Assembly (NCBI GenBank): GCA_902767025.1 | Contig: CACXFZ010000185.1 | Span: 1-7,039, forward strand | From: an uncultured Coriobacteriaceae bacterium | Lineage (GTDB): Bacteria; Actinomycetota; Coriobacteriia; Coriobacteriales; Eggerthellaceae | Length of the DNA stretch: 7,039 nucleotides | Direction: 5' to 3' | Part shown: positions 1 through 6,020 of the stretch, piece by piece | How the letters are laid out: each line of letters starts with the position of its first letter | How positions within the stretch are numbered: position 1 is the first letter of the stretch | The notes under the pieces: generated by a model | Seen by the model: only the letters and a program-made list of their open reading frames with translations | Database searches by the model: none | What the model was told of the DNA's origin: nothing | Made by a program: the position numbers and the translations under genes

Positions 1-171
1 CACAAGGACCGTCACGAGAAGATCGGGCAGGGCTGCATCGGTTTCGAGGCGCTCTCGGCCGTCACGCGCCATCCCGCGCTGCGTCACCTGCCGTTCATCC
101 TGGAAACGCCCAACGAGCTGCCCGGTTACGCCGACGAGATCGCCCGCTTGCGCGAGGCGTTCGCAGGATAG
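1..171 (+). CDS. nfo: Endonuclease IV (deoxyribonuclease IV), C-terminal fragment
   Basis: Only the last 56 codons are inside the window; the 5' part lies to the left and the stop is TAG at 169-171. Endonuclease IV is a metal-dependent AP endonuclease of base-excision repair that cuts 5' of abasic sites. The fragment carries the family's C-terminal signatures. Residues 3-5 are D-R-H, the Asp-x-His metal-ligand pair (Asp229/His231 in E. coli). They are followed by IGQGCIGFEAL, matching the conserved IGxGxIGxxAF block, and by FILETP (32-37), whose Glu35 corresponds to the last metal ligand, Glu261. The remaining tail, ending in an E-I-A-x-L-R helix, is normal for the family. The frame is open from base 1 with no sign of damage. 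An 83-bp gap separates it from the next gene, in which I see no clear terminator or promoter, so read-through is possible. Assignment is secure although most of the TIM barrel is not visible. Confidence 0.92.
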   Translation, partial: HKDRHEKIGQGCIGFEALSAVTRHPALRHLPFILETPNELPGYADEIARLREAFAG

Positions 172-254
172 AGTGCCCATGAGCGGGGGCGCCTGACCCA
201 AGTGCGCGGGTGCCTTAGAGACTGATACGAAGATTCCGACACGAAGGAGACGCG

Positions 255-992
255 ATGATTCGCACGATCATACATATCGACGAAGAGAAATGCGACGGTT
301 GCGGGCTGTGCGCACGCGCCTGCCACGAAGGCGCCATCGAGGTGATAGACGGCAAGGCGAAGCTGGTGAGCGACAGCTACTGCGATGGGCTGGGGGATTG
401 CCTGCCGGCCTGCCCGCAGAACGCGATATCGTTCGTGGAGCGCGAAGCCCAGCCCTATGACGAGGCGGCTGTGAAGGAACGTATGGAGGCTCGGGGTCAG
501 GGCGCTCCCAACGCTGCCGCGCCGGCGGGCGGGGGATGCCCCGGGGCTGCCATGCGCTTGTTCGACCGCATCGCGTCCGCACCGGATGCGGCCCCGCCTA
601 CAGGTGCAGGCGATGCCGCAGCTGAGCCTTCGCAGCTGACGAACTGGCCTGTGCAGATCAAGCTGGCGCCGCCCCGTGCACCCTATTTCGACGGCGCCGA
701 ACTGCTCGTCGCGGCCGACTGCTGTGCGTTTTCCTATGGCAGTTTCCACCGCGACTTCATTCGCGGCAAGGTCTGCCTGATCGGCTGCCCCAAGCTCGAT
801 GCGGTCGATTACAGCGAAAAGCTCGCCCAGATCATCGCCGAAAACGACATCGCAGGCATTGCCGTCACGCGCATGGAGGTGCCGTGCTGCAAGGGGCTGG
901 AAATCATGGTCAGGCGCGCATTGCAGGACGCAGGCAAGGACATCCCCCTGAACGTGACCACGTTCAGCTTGGACGGCAAGATCCTTCCGTAG
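255..992 (+). CDS. Ferredoxin-like 4Fe-4S protein with Cys-rich C-terminal domain
   Basis: A 245-residue cytoplasmic protein without signal peptide or membrane segments. The ATG at 255 follows a strong Shine-Dalgarno site (GAAGGAGA, 243-250). Residues 1-62 form a bacterial two-cluster ferredoxin module. The first motif is canonical, C13-x2-C16-x2-C19-x3-C23. The second is C43-x5-C49-x3-C53-P, with Leu46 where the second Cys of a standard motif would be. An Ala/Pro/Gly-rich linker (about 84-128) contains C95 in a GGGCPG motif. The C-terminal half (about 129-245) has further cysteines in short motifs: ADCCAFSYG (C156, C157), CLIGCPKLD (C174, C178) and EVPCCKGLE (C211, C212). I recall this architecture from ferredoxin-like proteins of anaerobes, some encoded near hybrid cluster protein genes, but no hcp is in this window. 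Electron transfer is inferred from the clusters; the partner is unknown and the C-terminal domain's role unassigned. The gene ends 19 bp from the convergent ABC ATPase gene. Confidence 0.85.
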   Translation: MIRTIIHIDEEKCDGCGLCARACHEGAIEVIDGKAKLVSDSYCDGLGDCLPACPQNAISFVEREAQPYDEAAVKERMEARGQGAPNAAAPAGGGCPGAAMRLFDRIASAPDAAPPTGAGDAAAEPSQLTNWPVQIKLAPPRAPYFDGAELLVAADCCAFSYGSFHRDFIRGKVCLIGCPKLDAVDYSEKLAQIIAENDIAGIAVTRMEVPCCKGLEIMVRRALQDAGKDIPLNVTTFSLDGKILP

Positions 993-1011
993 CGTCAAGC
1001 CCTGCGGCTGC

Positions 1012-1773
1012 CTAATGGGTCTTGATCGACTCCAGGAAGTCGCGGGCGCGGTCGGTCTGGGGGTTGTCGAAGAACTGCTCGGGCGTGCCCTCTTCGATGA
1101 TCTGGCCGTCGGCCATGAACAGCACGCGGTTGCTCACGCGCTTGGCGAAGTTCATCTCGTGCGTGACCACCACCATGGTCATGCCGCCGCGGGCGAGTTC
1201 GACCATGACGTCGAGCACTTCGTTGATCATCTCGGGGTCGAGGGCGCTGGTGGGCTCGTCGAAGAGCATCACCTTCGGGTGCATGGCCAGGCTGCGGGCG
1301 ATCGCCACGCGCTGCTGCTGACCGCCGGACAGCTGGGCGGGCACCTTGTGCGCCTGCTCCTCCACGCCCACGCGGCGAAGCAGGGCGGCTGCCTCCTCTT
1401 CGGCTTCCTTCTTGTTCACGCCCAGCACCGACACGGGACCCATGATCACGTTGTCGAGCACCGTCTTGTGCGCGAACAGGTTGAAGCTTTGGAACACCAT
1501 GCCCACTTCGGCGCGCACGCGGGCCAGCTGCTTGCCCTCTTCGGGCAGGGGCAGGCCCTCGATCAGGATCTCGCCGGCGTCGATGGTCTCGAGGCGGTTG
1601 GCCGTGCGGATCAGCGTCGACTTGCCCGAACCGGAAGGGCCGATGACCACGATGACCTCGCCGGGTTCCACGGTGAGGTTGATGTCGTTGAGCACGTGCA
1701 GGCTGCCGTAGTGCTTGTGCACGTGGCGGTATTCGACCATGGGCACATGTTCTTCGATGATGGGTTCGGACAT
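1012..1773 (-). CDS. Polar amino-acid ABC transporter, ATP-binding protein (GlnQ/GluA type)
   Basis: This 253-residue cytoplasmic ATPase powers the importer encoded upstream. All nucleotide-binding motifs are intact: Walker A GPSGSGKST (45-53), Q-loop Gln95 in VFQSFNLF, ABC signature LSGGQQQR (148-155), Walker B VMLFDEP with Asp172 and catalytic Glu173, D-loop SALD (176-179), and H-loop His205 in VVTHEM. The FQSFNLF, LSGGQQQR and THEMNFA wording and the roughly 250-residue length without a C-terminal regulatory domain fit the polar amino-acid (PAAT) subfamily rather than MetN or sugar ATPases. The chosen start has a good ribosome site (AAAGGAGAG, read on the minus strand). Met12 would give a more GlnQ-like N-terminus but lacks a good site. 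It is the last gene of the operon, 11 bp after permease 2. No strong terminator is visible in the 19 bp before the convergent ferredoxin gene. Substrate (glutamate, glutamine or similar) is inferred. Confidence 0.95.
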   Translation of the reverse strand: MSEPIIEEHVPMVEYRHVHKHYGSLHVLNDINLTVEPGEVIVVIGPSGSGKSTLIRTANRLETIDAGEILIEGLPLPEEGKQLARVRAEVGMVFQSFNLFAHKTVLDNVIMGPVSVLGVNKKEAEEEAAALLRRVGVEEQAHKVPAQLSGGQQQRVAIARSLAMHPKVMLFDEPTSALDPEMINEVLDVMVELARGGMTMVVVTHEMNFAKRVSNRVLFMADGQIIEEGTPEQFFDNPQTDRARDFLESIKTH

Positions 1774-1784
1774 GGATCTCTCCT

Positions 1785-2618
1785 TTACGCCGGGCGCAGG
1801 ATCTTCACGCCCGTGCGGCGCGACACGGCAATGGACGCCTGGTTGATCAGGTAGTTCAGCAGGATGTAGATGATGGCAACCACGAAGTAGGTGGACACGA
1901 GCGCGTCGTAGTTGGTGATCAGCACGCGCGCGTTCTGCAGCATGTCGGGGTAGCTCACCACGTAGGCCAGCGTGGTGTCCTTCACGACGATGACCAGCTG
2001 CGAGATCAACGTGGGGATGACGAAGCGGATGGCCTGCGGCAGCACGATCTTGAACATCGTCTGCATCTTCGACAACCCGATGCTGATGGCGGCCTCTGTC
2101 TGGCCCTTCGGCACGGCGTTCACGCCCGCGCGGAACACCTCGGCCAGCACGCCGGACGCCGACAGCGCCACGGGCAGCGTGATCATCCAGAACGACGACA
2201 TCTTGATGCCGTACTGCGGGATGACCAGGAAGAAGAAGTAGATCAGAAGCAGGCTGGGCACGCCGCGGAAGAAGTCGATGAAGGCCCGCGACAGCCCGCG
2301 CAGCCAGGCGAAGCTGCTGGTGCGGCCGAGCATGAACACCAGGCCCAGCGCAAGCGAGATGGCGCCGGCCACCACGCTCACCTTGACCGTGCCCCAGAAG
2401 CCGTTGGCCAGGTAGGTCCAGGTGGTGGGCTGCAGGAAGAACGCCCAGTACTTGGCGTCCAGCTGCCCGGTGACGTAGAACTGCCGGATGATGCCCAGCA
2501 CGAAGATGGCGACCAGCACAAGCGCGATGGCCGTGCCAATGCGGATGCGACGGCGCATCTTGGGGCCGGGCTGCTCGTACAGCGCGTCGCGCATCGAAAT
2601 GCCAGCAGAGGCGCTCAT
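1785..2618 (-). CDS. Polar amino-acid ABC transporter permease 2 (GluD-like, HisM/GlnP family)
   Basis: An integral membrane subunit of 277 residues. A basic N-terminal cytoplasmic stretch (about 1-27, including KMRRRIRIG) is followed by TM1 (about 28-48), an external loop, TM2 (about 74-98), TM3 (about 119-136), TM4 (about 142-163), TM5 (about 197-222) and TM6 (about 241-260). The coupling EAA loop that docks on the ATPase is clear at about 172-196, with E175-A-A followed by G181 and ending in VLPQA. FRGVPSLLL (117-125) and VKDTTLAYV (212-220) match the conserved FRGTP and KDTSL blocks of amino-acid permeases. The N-terminal extra segment, including TM1, makes it longer than 220-residue family members and resembles the actinobacterial GluD layout. 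Its ATG overlaps the TGA of permease 1 by four bases (ATGA, 2615-2618), indicating translational coupling, with a GGTGAGGAT ribosome site inside that gene. It pairs with permease 1 to form the channel. Confidence 0.93.
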   Translation of the reverse strand: MSASAGISMRDALYEQPGPKMRRRIRIGTAIALVLVAIFVLGIIRQFYVTGQLDAKYWAFFLQPTTWTYLANGFWGTVKVSVVAGAISLALGLVFMLGRTSSFAWLRGLSRAFIDFFRGVPSLLLIYFFFLVIPQYGIKMSSFWMITLPVALSASGVLAEVFRAGVNAVPKGQTEAAISIGLSKMQTMFKIVLPQAIRFVIPTLISQLVIVVKDTTLAYVVSYPDMLQNARVLITNYDALVSTYFVVAIIYILLNYLINQASIAVSRRTGVKILRPA

Positions 2619-3274
2619 CGCAGGATCCTCACCTTCTTGTCAAGCTTGTTTCCCACGTAGCCGATGAACACCGCAGTGCCCACGTAGCACAGGGCCGAAA
2701 TCAAGAACGTCGTGATGCCGCCGGTCGAGCGGGTGTTGATGTAGGAAACCAGGCCCGTGAGCTCGGGCGGCTTCATCGGCACCTGCGAGGCGATGGCCGT
2801 GGTGAGCATGACCGCTATCAGCAGGTTGGTCATGGGCAGCACCACGCTGCGCAGCGCCTGGGGGATCACCACTTGGCGAAGCATCTGCCCGAACGTGAGG
2901 CCCAGGCTGCGCGCGGCCTCGATCTGGCCCACGCTGATCGTGTTGATGCCGCTCATGAAGTTCTCGGACCCGAAGGCCGAGGCTATCAGGATGGTGGTGA
3001 CGATGACGCAGATGTCGTAGGGGAATATCACGTCGAGCTTCGGCAGCGCGTAGACCGTGATGATCAGCAGCGAGATGCCGGGGATGTTGCGGAACACCTG
3101 CACGAAGAAGTCGGCGAACATGCGCAGCGGGCGGATCGGGCACACGCGCATGATCGTGAGCACCAGGGCCAGCGCCATCGCGCCGGCATACGACACGATC
3201 GTCATCCACCAGGTGGTGAGCAACGCGGTGCCGTACATGTCGCCGTATTGGCCGAGCAGTTCTTCTATGCCCAT
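2615..3274 (-). CDS. Polar amino-acid ABC transporter permease 1 (GluC-like, HisM/GlnP family)
   Basis: A membrane subunit of 219 residues, the usual size for single-domain polar amino-acid permeases, with about five hydrophobic segments (roughly 17-42, 56-78, 86-104, 143-163 and 186-206). The ATPase-docking EAA loop is at about 116-140: GQIEAARSLG with E119-A-A and G125, then IPQALR. FRNIPGISLL (61-70) replaces the usual FRGTP block. Where permease 2 has KDTTLAYV, this protein reads VMLTTAIAS, without the charged pair, so the two subunits are not interchangeable. The start has a GGGAGAG ribosome site a few bases upstream, immediately after the T-rich tail of a terminator-like hairpin. The gene overlaps the permease 2 start by four bases. 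It is the first of three tightly packed genes (permease, permease, ATPase) and is separated from the binding-protein gene by 87 bp. Substrate class is inferred from the family and neighbours. Confidence 0.93.
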   Translation of the reverse strand: MGIEELLGQYGDMYGTALLTTWWMTIVSYAGAMALALVLTIMRVCPIRPLRMFADFFVQVFRNIPGISLLIITVYALPKLDVIFPYDICVIVTTILIASAFGSENFMSGINTISVGQIEAARSLGLTFGQMLRQVVIPQALRSVVLPMTNLLIAVMLTTAIASQVPMKPPELTGLVSYINTRSTGGITTFLISALCYVGTAVFIGYVGNKLDKKVRILR

Positions 3275-3283
3275 GTCTCTCCC

Positions 3284-3321
3284 AAAAAAGCAAACCCCCG
3301 CATGGTTGACACACGGGGGTT
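3284..3321 (-). terminator. Terminator-like hairpin between binding-protein and permease genes
   Basis: Read on the minus strand, an 8-bp perfect stem (arms AACCCCCG and CGGGGGTT at 3321-3314 and 3300-3293, 13-nt loop) is followed by TTTGCTTTTTT-type sequence down to 3284. This is the layout of an intrinsic terminator with a slightly interrupted U-tract. It lies 41 bp after the binding-protein stop and ends about ten bases before the permease 1 start, so it sits inside the operon. Intercistronic hairpins after periplasmic-binding-protein genes are a known way of reducing expression of the membrane genes and protecting the upstream mRNA. Partial termination here is inference. Confidence 0.65.
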
Positions 3322-3353
3322 CGGTTCGCTGCGTTGAGTGTGTTCTACGCTAG

Positions 3354-3359
3354 ATTATA
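3354..3359 (-). promoter_or_regulatory. Possible internal -10 box for the permease-ATPase genes
   Basis: A perfect TATAAT (minus strand) starts three bases after the binding-protein stop codon, and the shared nonamer GGGTATAAT also occurs at the main upstream promoter. No good -35 hexamer is found at 16-18 bp spacing. The box lies in the loop of a short dyad, GCTAG (3349-3353) and CTAGC (3362-3366), which includes the stop codon. A transcript starting here would have a leader of about 70 nt that contains the terminator-like hairpin. It may be chance in an A+T-richer gap. Confidence 0.3.
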
Positions 3360-3361
3360 CC

Positions 3362-4357
3362 CTAGCCGATGGCCGGAGCCTCGGGGACTTCGGTGGTATC
3401 GGTGCGATCGCCGATCGAAATCTTCCACAGCTCTTCCCAGGTGCCGTCCTTCTCGATCTTCTTCAGGAAGTCGTTGATGAACTCGACGCCGTCGGAATCC
3501 AGGGCCAGGCCCATGCCGTAGGGATCGTCCGGACCGAAGGTACCGCCCACGACCTTGTACTTGCCGGGGTTCTTCACGATCGAGCCGAAGTGCATCGAGG
3601 AGTCGTAGACGTAGGCGTCGACACGGCCGTCCTCAAGGGCGGTGCGGGCCTCTTCGTCGGTGGTGAACTCTTCGAGCTTGGCATCGGGAGCGTACTCTTC
3701 CATGACCTTGGGGCCGGTGGAGCCGGACTGCACGGCCACGGTCTTGCCAGCCAGGTCGTCAAGGCCCTTGATCTCGCTGTTGCCCTCGGTCACCAGGATG
3801 GCGTACTTGGAGGTGTAGTAGGGGCCGGCGAACGAGATCAGCTTCTTGCGGTCGTCGGTGATGGTGTAGGTGGCCACCACGATGTCGACCTGGTCGTTCT
3901 GCAGCACCGACTCGCGGGTGTCGGACGTGACCTTGGTCAGCTCGTACTTGCCCTCGTCGCCCAGGATGTAGCGGGTGAGCAGCTGGTACAGGCCGGCGTC
4001 GAAACCGCGGATCTTGCCGTCGACTTCGTTCTCCAGGGCGAACAGGGCGGACGTGCTCACGCCGCCGACGCGCATCTTGCCGGCTTCCTTGACGGCGCTG
4101 GCCCACTTGTTGGCCTGGATGTCGGCATCGTCGGCAACGGGGCCTGAAGCGATCAGCTTGTCGTAGGCGTCGGCATCGATGGCGGACGTCGCCGTTGCGC
4201 TGGATGCGGCGCTCGAGGCAGCGGCGCTCGAAGCGCTGGAGCTGTCAGACGAGCTTCCCGAAGAGCAGCCAACCAGGGCCACGGTTGCCAGTGCGAACAC
4301 GGCAACCAGAGCCACGAGCAATTTGCTCAGGGACGATTTGGTTTCCTTGATCTGCAT
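3362..4357 (-). CDS. Amino-acid ABC transporter substrate-binding lipoprotein (GluB/GlnH-like)
   Basis: This 331-residue lipoprotein captures a polar amino acid outside the membrane and hands it to the permeases. Residues 1-30 form a lipoprotein signal (basic start, hydrophobic core LLVALVAVFALATVAL) ending in lipobox L28-V-G-C31. A Ser/Ala low-complexity tether fills about 32-59. The type-3 solute-binding domain covers about 84-318: GFDAGLYQLL (118-127), TRESVLQNDQVDIVVATYTI (147-166), Arg170 in TITDDRKK, the usual carboxylate-binding Arg, and Asp252 in DAYVYDSS, which aligns with the amino-group ligand. The VDIVxATYxIT wording resembles glutamate-binding GluB. I placed the start at 4357 because it has an AAAGGAA-type ribosome site and directly precedes the signal peptide; the same frame stays open far upstream, opposite the alcohol dehydrogenase gene, but that part is not credible coding sequence. 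It is first in its operon, ahead of the hairpin and the permeases. Specificity for glutamate or glutamine is not proven. Confidence 0.93.
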   Translation of the reverse strand: MQIKETKSSLSKLLVALVAVFALATVALVGCSSGSSSDSSSASSAAASSAASSATATSAIDADAYDKLIASGPVADDADIQANKWASAVKEAGKMRVGGVSTSALFALENEVDGKIRGFDAGLYQLLTRYILGDEGKYELTKVTSDTRESVLQNDQVDIVVATYTITDDRKKLISFAGPYYTSKYAILVTEGNSEIKGLDDLAGKTVAVQSGSTGPKVMEEYAPDAKLEEFTTDEEARTALEDGRVDAYVYDSSMHFGSIVKNPGKYKVVGGTFGPDDPYGMGLALDSDGVEFINDFLKKIEKDGTWEELWKISIGDRTDTTEVPEAPAIG

Positions 4358-4394
4358 GGACGTTCCTTTCTCACGTTTCCAGAAACTGCGCGCA

Positions 4395-4400
4395 ATTATA
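4395..4400 (-). promoter_or_regulatory. -10 box of the ABC transporter operon promoter
   Basis: A perfect TATAAT on the minus strand, preceded by TTTGGG, lies 38 bp upstream of the lipoprotein start. The expected transcription start near 4388 would give a leader of about 30 nt. At 17-bp spacing the -35 position (4423-4418) reads CCTATT, a poor match to TTGACA, so an activator or strong reliance on the -10 box is possible. The -35 hexamer is one copy of a direct repeat annotated separately. Confidence 0.6.
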
Positions 4401-4404
4401 CCCA

Positions 4405-4423
4405 AATAGGAATCTTGAATAGG
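4405..4423. repeat. Direct hexamer repeat over the -35 region, possible operator
   Basis: AATAGG occurs at 4405-4410 and again at 4418-4423, with a 13-bp period. Read on the minus strand these are CCTATT copies lying at the -35 position and in the spacer of the transporter promoter. Placement suits a regulator binding in tandem, but two hexamers in an A+T-rich patch can arise by chance and I recognise no known regulator motif. Confidence 0.3.
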
Positions 4424-4609
4424 TATCAGTCGGGCATCGGTTGGAAAAGCGTTGCCCCTGACGCCAGCAAAGGCGGCGGAATATGCGCGCTCCCCGAACA
4501 AAGCTACGTATTGAATGCAATTATTTGGTGGGCCGCGGCGTGCTGGCAACGCACATAGAAGCGGTGGGACCGTTGGCGCAGCGGCGGGCCGCATGGCGCA
4601 ACGAGGGGG

Positions 4610-4615
4610 TACAAT
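4610..4615 (+). promoter_or_regulatory. Possible -10 box of the alcohol dehydrogenase gene
   Basis: TACAAT (five of six matches to TATAAT) lies 33 bp upstream of the alcohol dehydrogenase ATG. A start near 4622 would give a leader of about 27 nt containing the GAAGGAGG ribosome site. No recognisable -35 is present: the 17-bp-spaced position falls within an imperfect G+C-rich dyad (CGTTG 4571-4575 with CAACG 4599-4603, and GCGGC 4581-4585 with GCCGC 4588-4592). That dyad could be an operator. Confidence 0.4.
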
Positions 4616-4648
4616 GGCCACGCGAGCCAACAAGACGAAGGAGGACGC

Positions 4649-5875
4649 ATGCGCGATTTCGAATTCTTTGCACCCACTCACTACAAGTTCGGCAAGAACG
4701 CCTACGAGGGCATTGGCGACGATGTGGCCCAGCGTGGCTGGGACAAGGTGCTGCTCGTGTACGGCAAGTCGTCTGCCCAGGCATCGGGCTTGCTCGACGC
4801 CGTGCGCGCTTCGCTCGAACAGGCGGGCGTGGCGGTCGAGGACCTGGCAGGCGTGCGCCCCAACCCGGAAGTGGGTTTGGTGCGCACGGGCATCGACACC
4901 GTCCGGTCGTGCGAGATCAAAGCCATCGTCGCTGTAGGCGGCGGCAGCGCCATCGACTGCGCGAAGGCCGTGGCATTCGGCTCGCTCTACGAGGGCGATG
5001 TGTGGGACTTCTTCTGCGGCAAGGCCACCGTCGAGCGCGCGCTTCCGATCGCGGCGGTGCTCACGCTTCCCGCGGCCGGCAGCGAGGGCAGCAGTTCGTG
5101 CGTCATCAGCAACGACGAGCTGGGCGTGAAGAACGGTACGAACGGCGACGCGTTCCGTCCCACGCTGGCCTACTTGGACCCGCAGCTGACCTTCACGCTG
5201 CCGGCGTACCAGACGGCGGCGGGCGTGACCGACATGATCGCCCATGTGTGCGAGCGCATCTTCTCGGGCGTGGAGCCGGTGTCCGTGACCGATCAGATCG
5301 CCTACGGGCTGGTGCGCTCCCTGATCGAGATGGGCCCGCGCGCGCTGGAGAACCCGCAGGATTACGAGGCGCGCGCCAACATCATGTGGGCGAGCACGCT
5401 GGCGCACAACGACATCGCCGGGTGCGGTCGCAGCGTCGTCCCCAAGGCCCGCGCGGGCGGTTGGGAAAGCCACGGCATCGAGCATGCCCTGAGCGCGTTC
5501 GACACGTCTATCACCCACGGTGCCGGGTTGGCAGTGGTCATGCCCGCCTGGATGCGCTACGTGTGGCGCACCGATCCGGCGCGTTTCCTGGAATTCGGCG
5601 CAGAGGTGTTCGGCATCGAGCCGATCGAGGAGGGCGACGAGGGGTTCGTGGACGATAAGACCGCGCTCGAGGATGCGGTCACGGCCACGATCGACAACCT
5701 GGCGGCGTTCTTCCAGAGCATGGGGATGCCGGCGACGCTGGGCGACTTCGGCGTGAAGCCAGACGACGTGGATGCGATCGCGGACATGGTCATCGCCGTG
5801 AAGGGCGAGTCGTTCGGCTGCTTCCAGAAGCTCGACCGCGCAGCCGTGGTGGAGATCCTGTCAAGCGCCCTGTAG
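4649..5875 (+). CDS. Iron-containing alcohol dehydrogenase (NAD(P)H-dependent butanol dehydrogenase, BdhA/YqhD-like)
   Basis: A 408-residue cytoplasmic group III alcohol dehydrogenase, expected to interconvert aldehydes and primary alcohols with NAD(P)H. The start has a strong GAAGGAGG ribosome site. The N-terminal Rossmann-like domain contains VGGGSAIDCAK (96-106), with the dinucleotide-binding GGGS and Asp103. LPAAGSEGSSSCVISN (140-155) and PQLTFTLPAYQTAAGVTD (178-195) match the butanol dehydrogenase branch. Probable metal ligands are Asp195 and His199 in TDMIAHV, His275 in ESHGIEHAL and His290 in ITHGAG, with His279 the usual additional conserved His. The His275-to-His290 spacing is 15 residues, one more than the 14 in E. 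coli FucO and YqhD as I recall them; the surrounding THGAGLAVVMPAWM block is intact, so activity is likely retained. It is transcribed alone, divergently from the transporter operon and with its own terminator. Real substrate and cofactor preference cannot be read from the sequence. Confidence 0.93.
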   Translation: MRDFEFFAPTHYKFGKNAYEGIGDDVAQRGWDKVLLVYGKSSAQASGLLDAVRASLEQAGVAVEDLAGVRPNPEVGLVRTGIDTVRSCEIKAIVAVGGGSAIDCAKAVAFGSLYEGDVWDFFCGKATVERALPIAAVLTLPAAGSEGSSSCVISNDELGVKNGTNGDAFRPTLAYLDPQLTFTLPAYQTAAGVTDMIAHVCERIFSGVEPVSVTDQIAYGLVRSLIEMGPRALENPQDYEARANIMWASTLAHNDIAGCGRSVVPKARAGGWESHGIEHALSAFDTSITHGAGLAVVMPAWMRYVWRTDPARFLEFGAEVFGIEPIEEGDEGFVDDKTALEDAVTATIDNLAAFFQSMGMPATLGDFGVKPDDVDAIADMVIAVKGESFGCFQKLDRAAVVEILSSAL

Positions 5876-5957
5876 CCATCGGGGCCGAAGACGCGATGCA
5901 CATCCTCCTCGGGCCCGCCCGAAGACGTTACGCTGCTAAACAACTCTAAGCAGCCCG

Positions 5958-6000
5958 GAAGGCCCCTCCGTGCAGTCTCACATCACGGAGGGGCCTTCTT
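5958..6000 (+). terminator. Strong rho-independent terminator after the alcohol dehydrogenase gene
   Basis: A perfect 15-bp G+C-rich stem (arms 5958-5972 and 5984-5998, core GGCCCCTCCGTG with its complement) has an 11-nt loop and is followed by a short T-rich tail (TTCTTCT). It begins 83 bp after the stop codon. Just upstream is a weaker 6-bp hairpin (GCTGCT 5932-5937 with AGCAGC 5949-5954). On the minus strand the tail is not T-rich, so this mainly ends plus-strand transcription. Confidence 0.85.
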
Positions 6001-6020
6001 CTATGGTCCAGCACAATGTG

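Noticed and set aside
172..254. Terminator or promoter between nfo and the ferredoxin gene
   Set aside because: Only a weak ACCC/GGGT pairing without a T-tract and no -35/-10 pair at sensible spacing; only the ribosome site is convincing.
998..1009. Small hairpin (AGCC-CTGC-GGCT) between the convergent ferredoxin and ATPase genes as a bidirectional terminator
   Set aside because: Only four base pairs and no T-tract on either side.
3334..3361. A plus-strand TTGAGT-16-TATACC promoter that could drive antisense RNA into the lipoprotein gene
   Set aside because: Only four of six matches in each hexamer, and the A+T patch is better explained by the minus-strand TATAAT. No independent support for an antisense RNA.
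3338..4147. A 269-codon plus-strand frame opposite the lipoprotein gene, with similar long frames opposite the ATPase and permease genes
   Set aside because: Val/Gly/Leu/His-rich antisense shadows without domain motifs or good ribosome sites, fully overlapped by convincing genes.
4358..5518. A 387-codon upstream extension of the lipoprotein reading frame, opposite the alcohol dehydrogenase gene
   Set aside because: It is Arg/Ala/Gly-rich translation of the antisense strand of a well-supported gene, and would bury the lipoprotein signal peptide and its ribosome site. High-G+C genes leave long open antisense frames.
5909..5922. TCGGGC-CC-GCCCGA palindrome after the alcohol dehydrogenase gene as a terminator
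   Set aside because: Short, with almost no loop and no T-tract; the 15-bp hairpin downstream is clearly the terminator.
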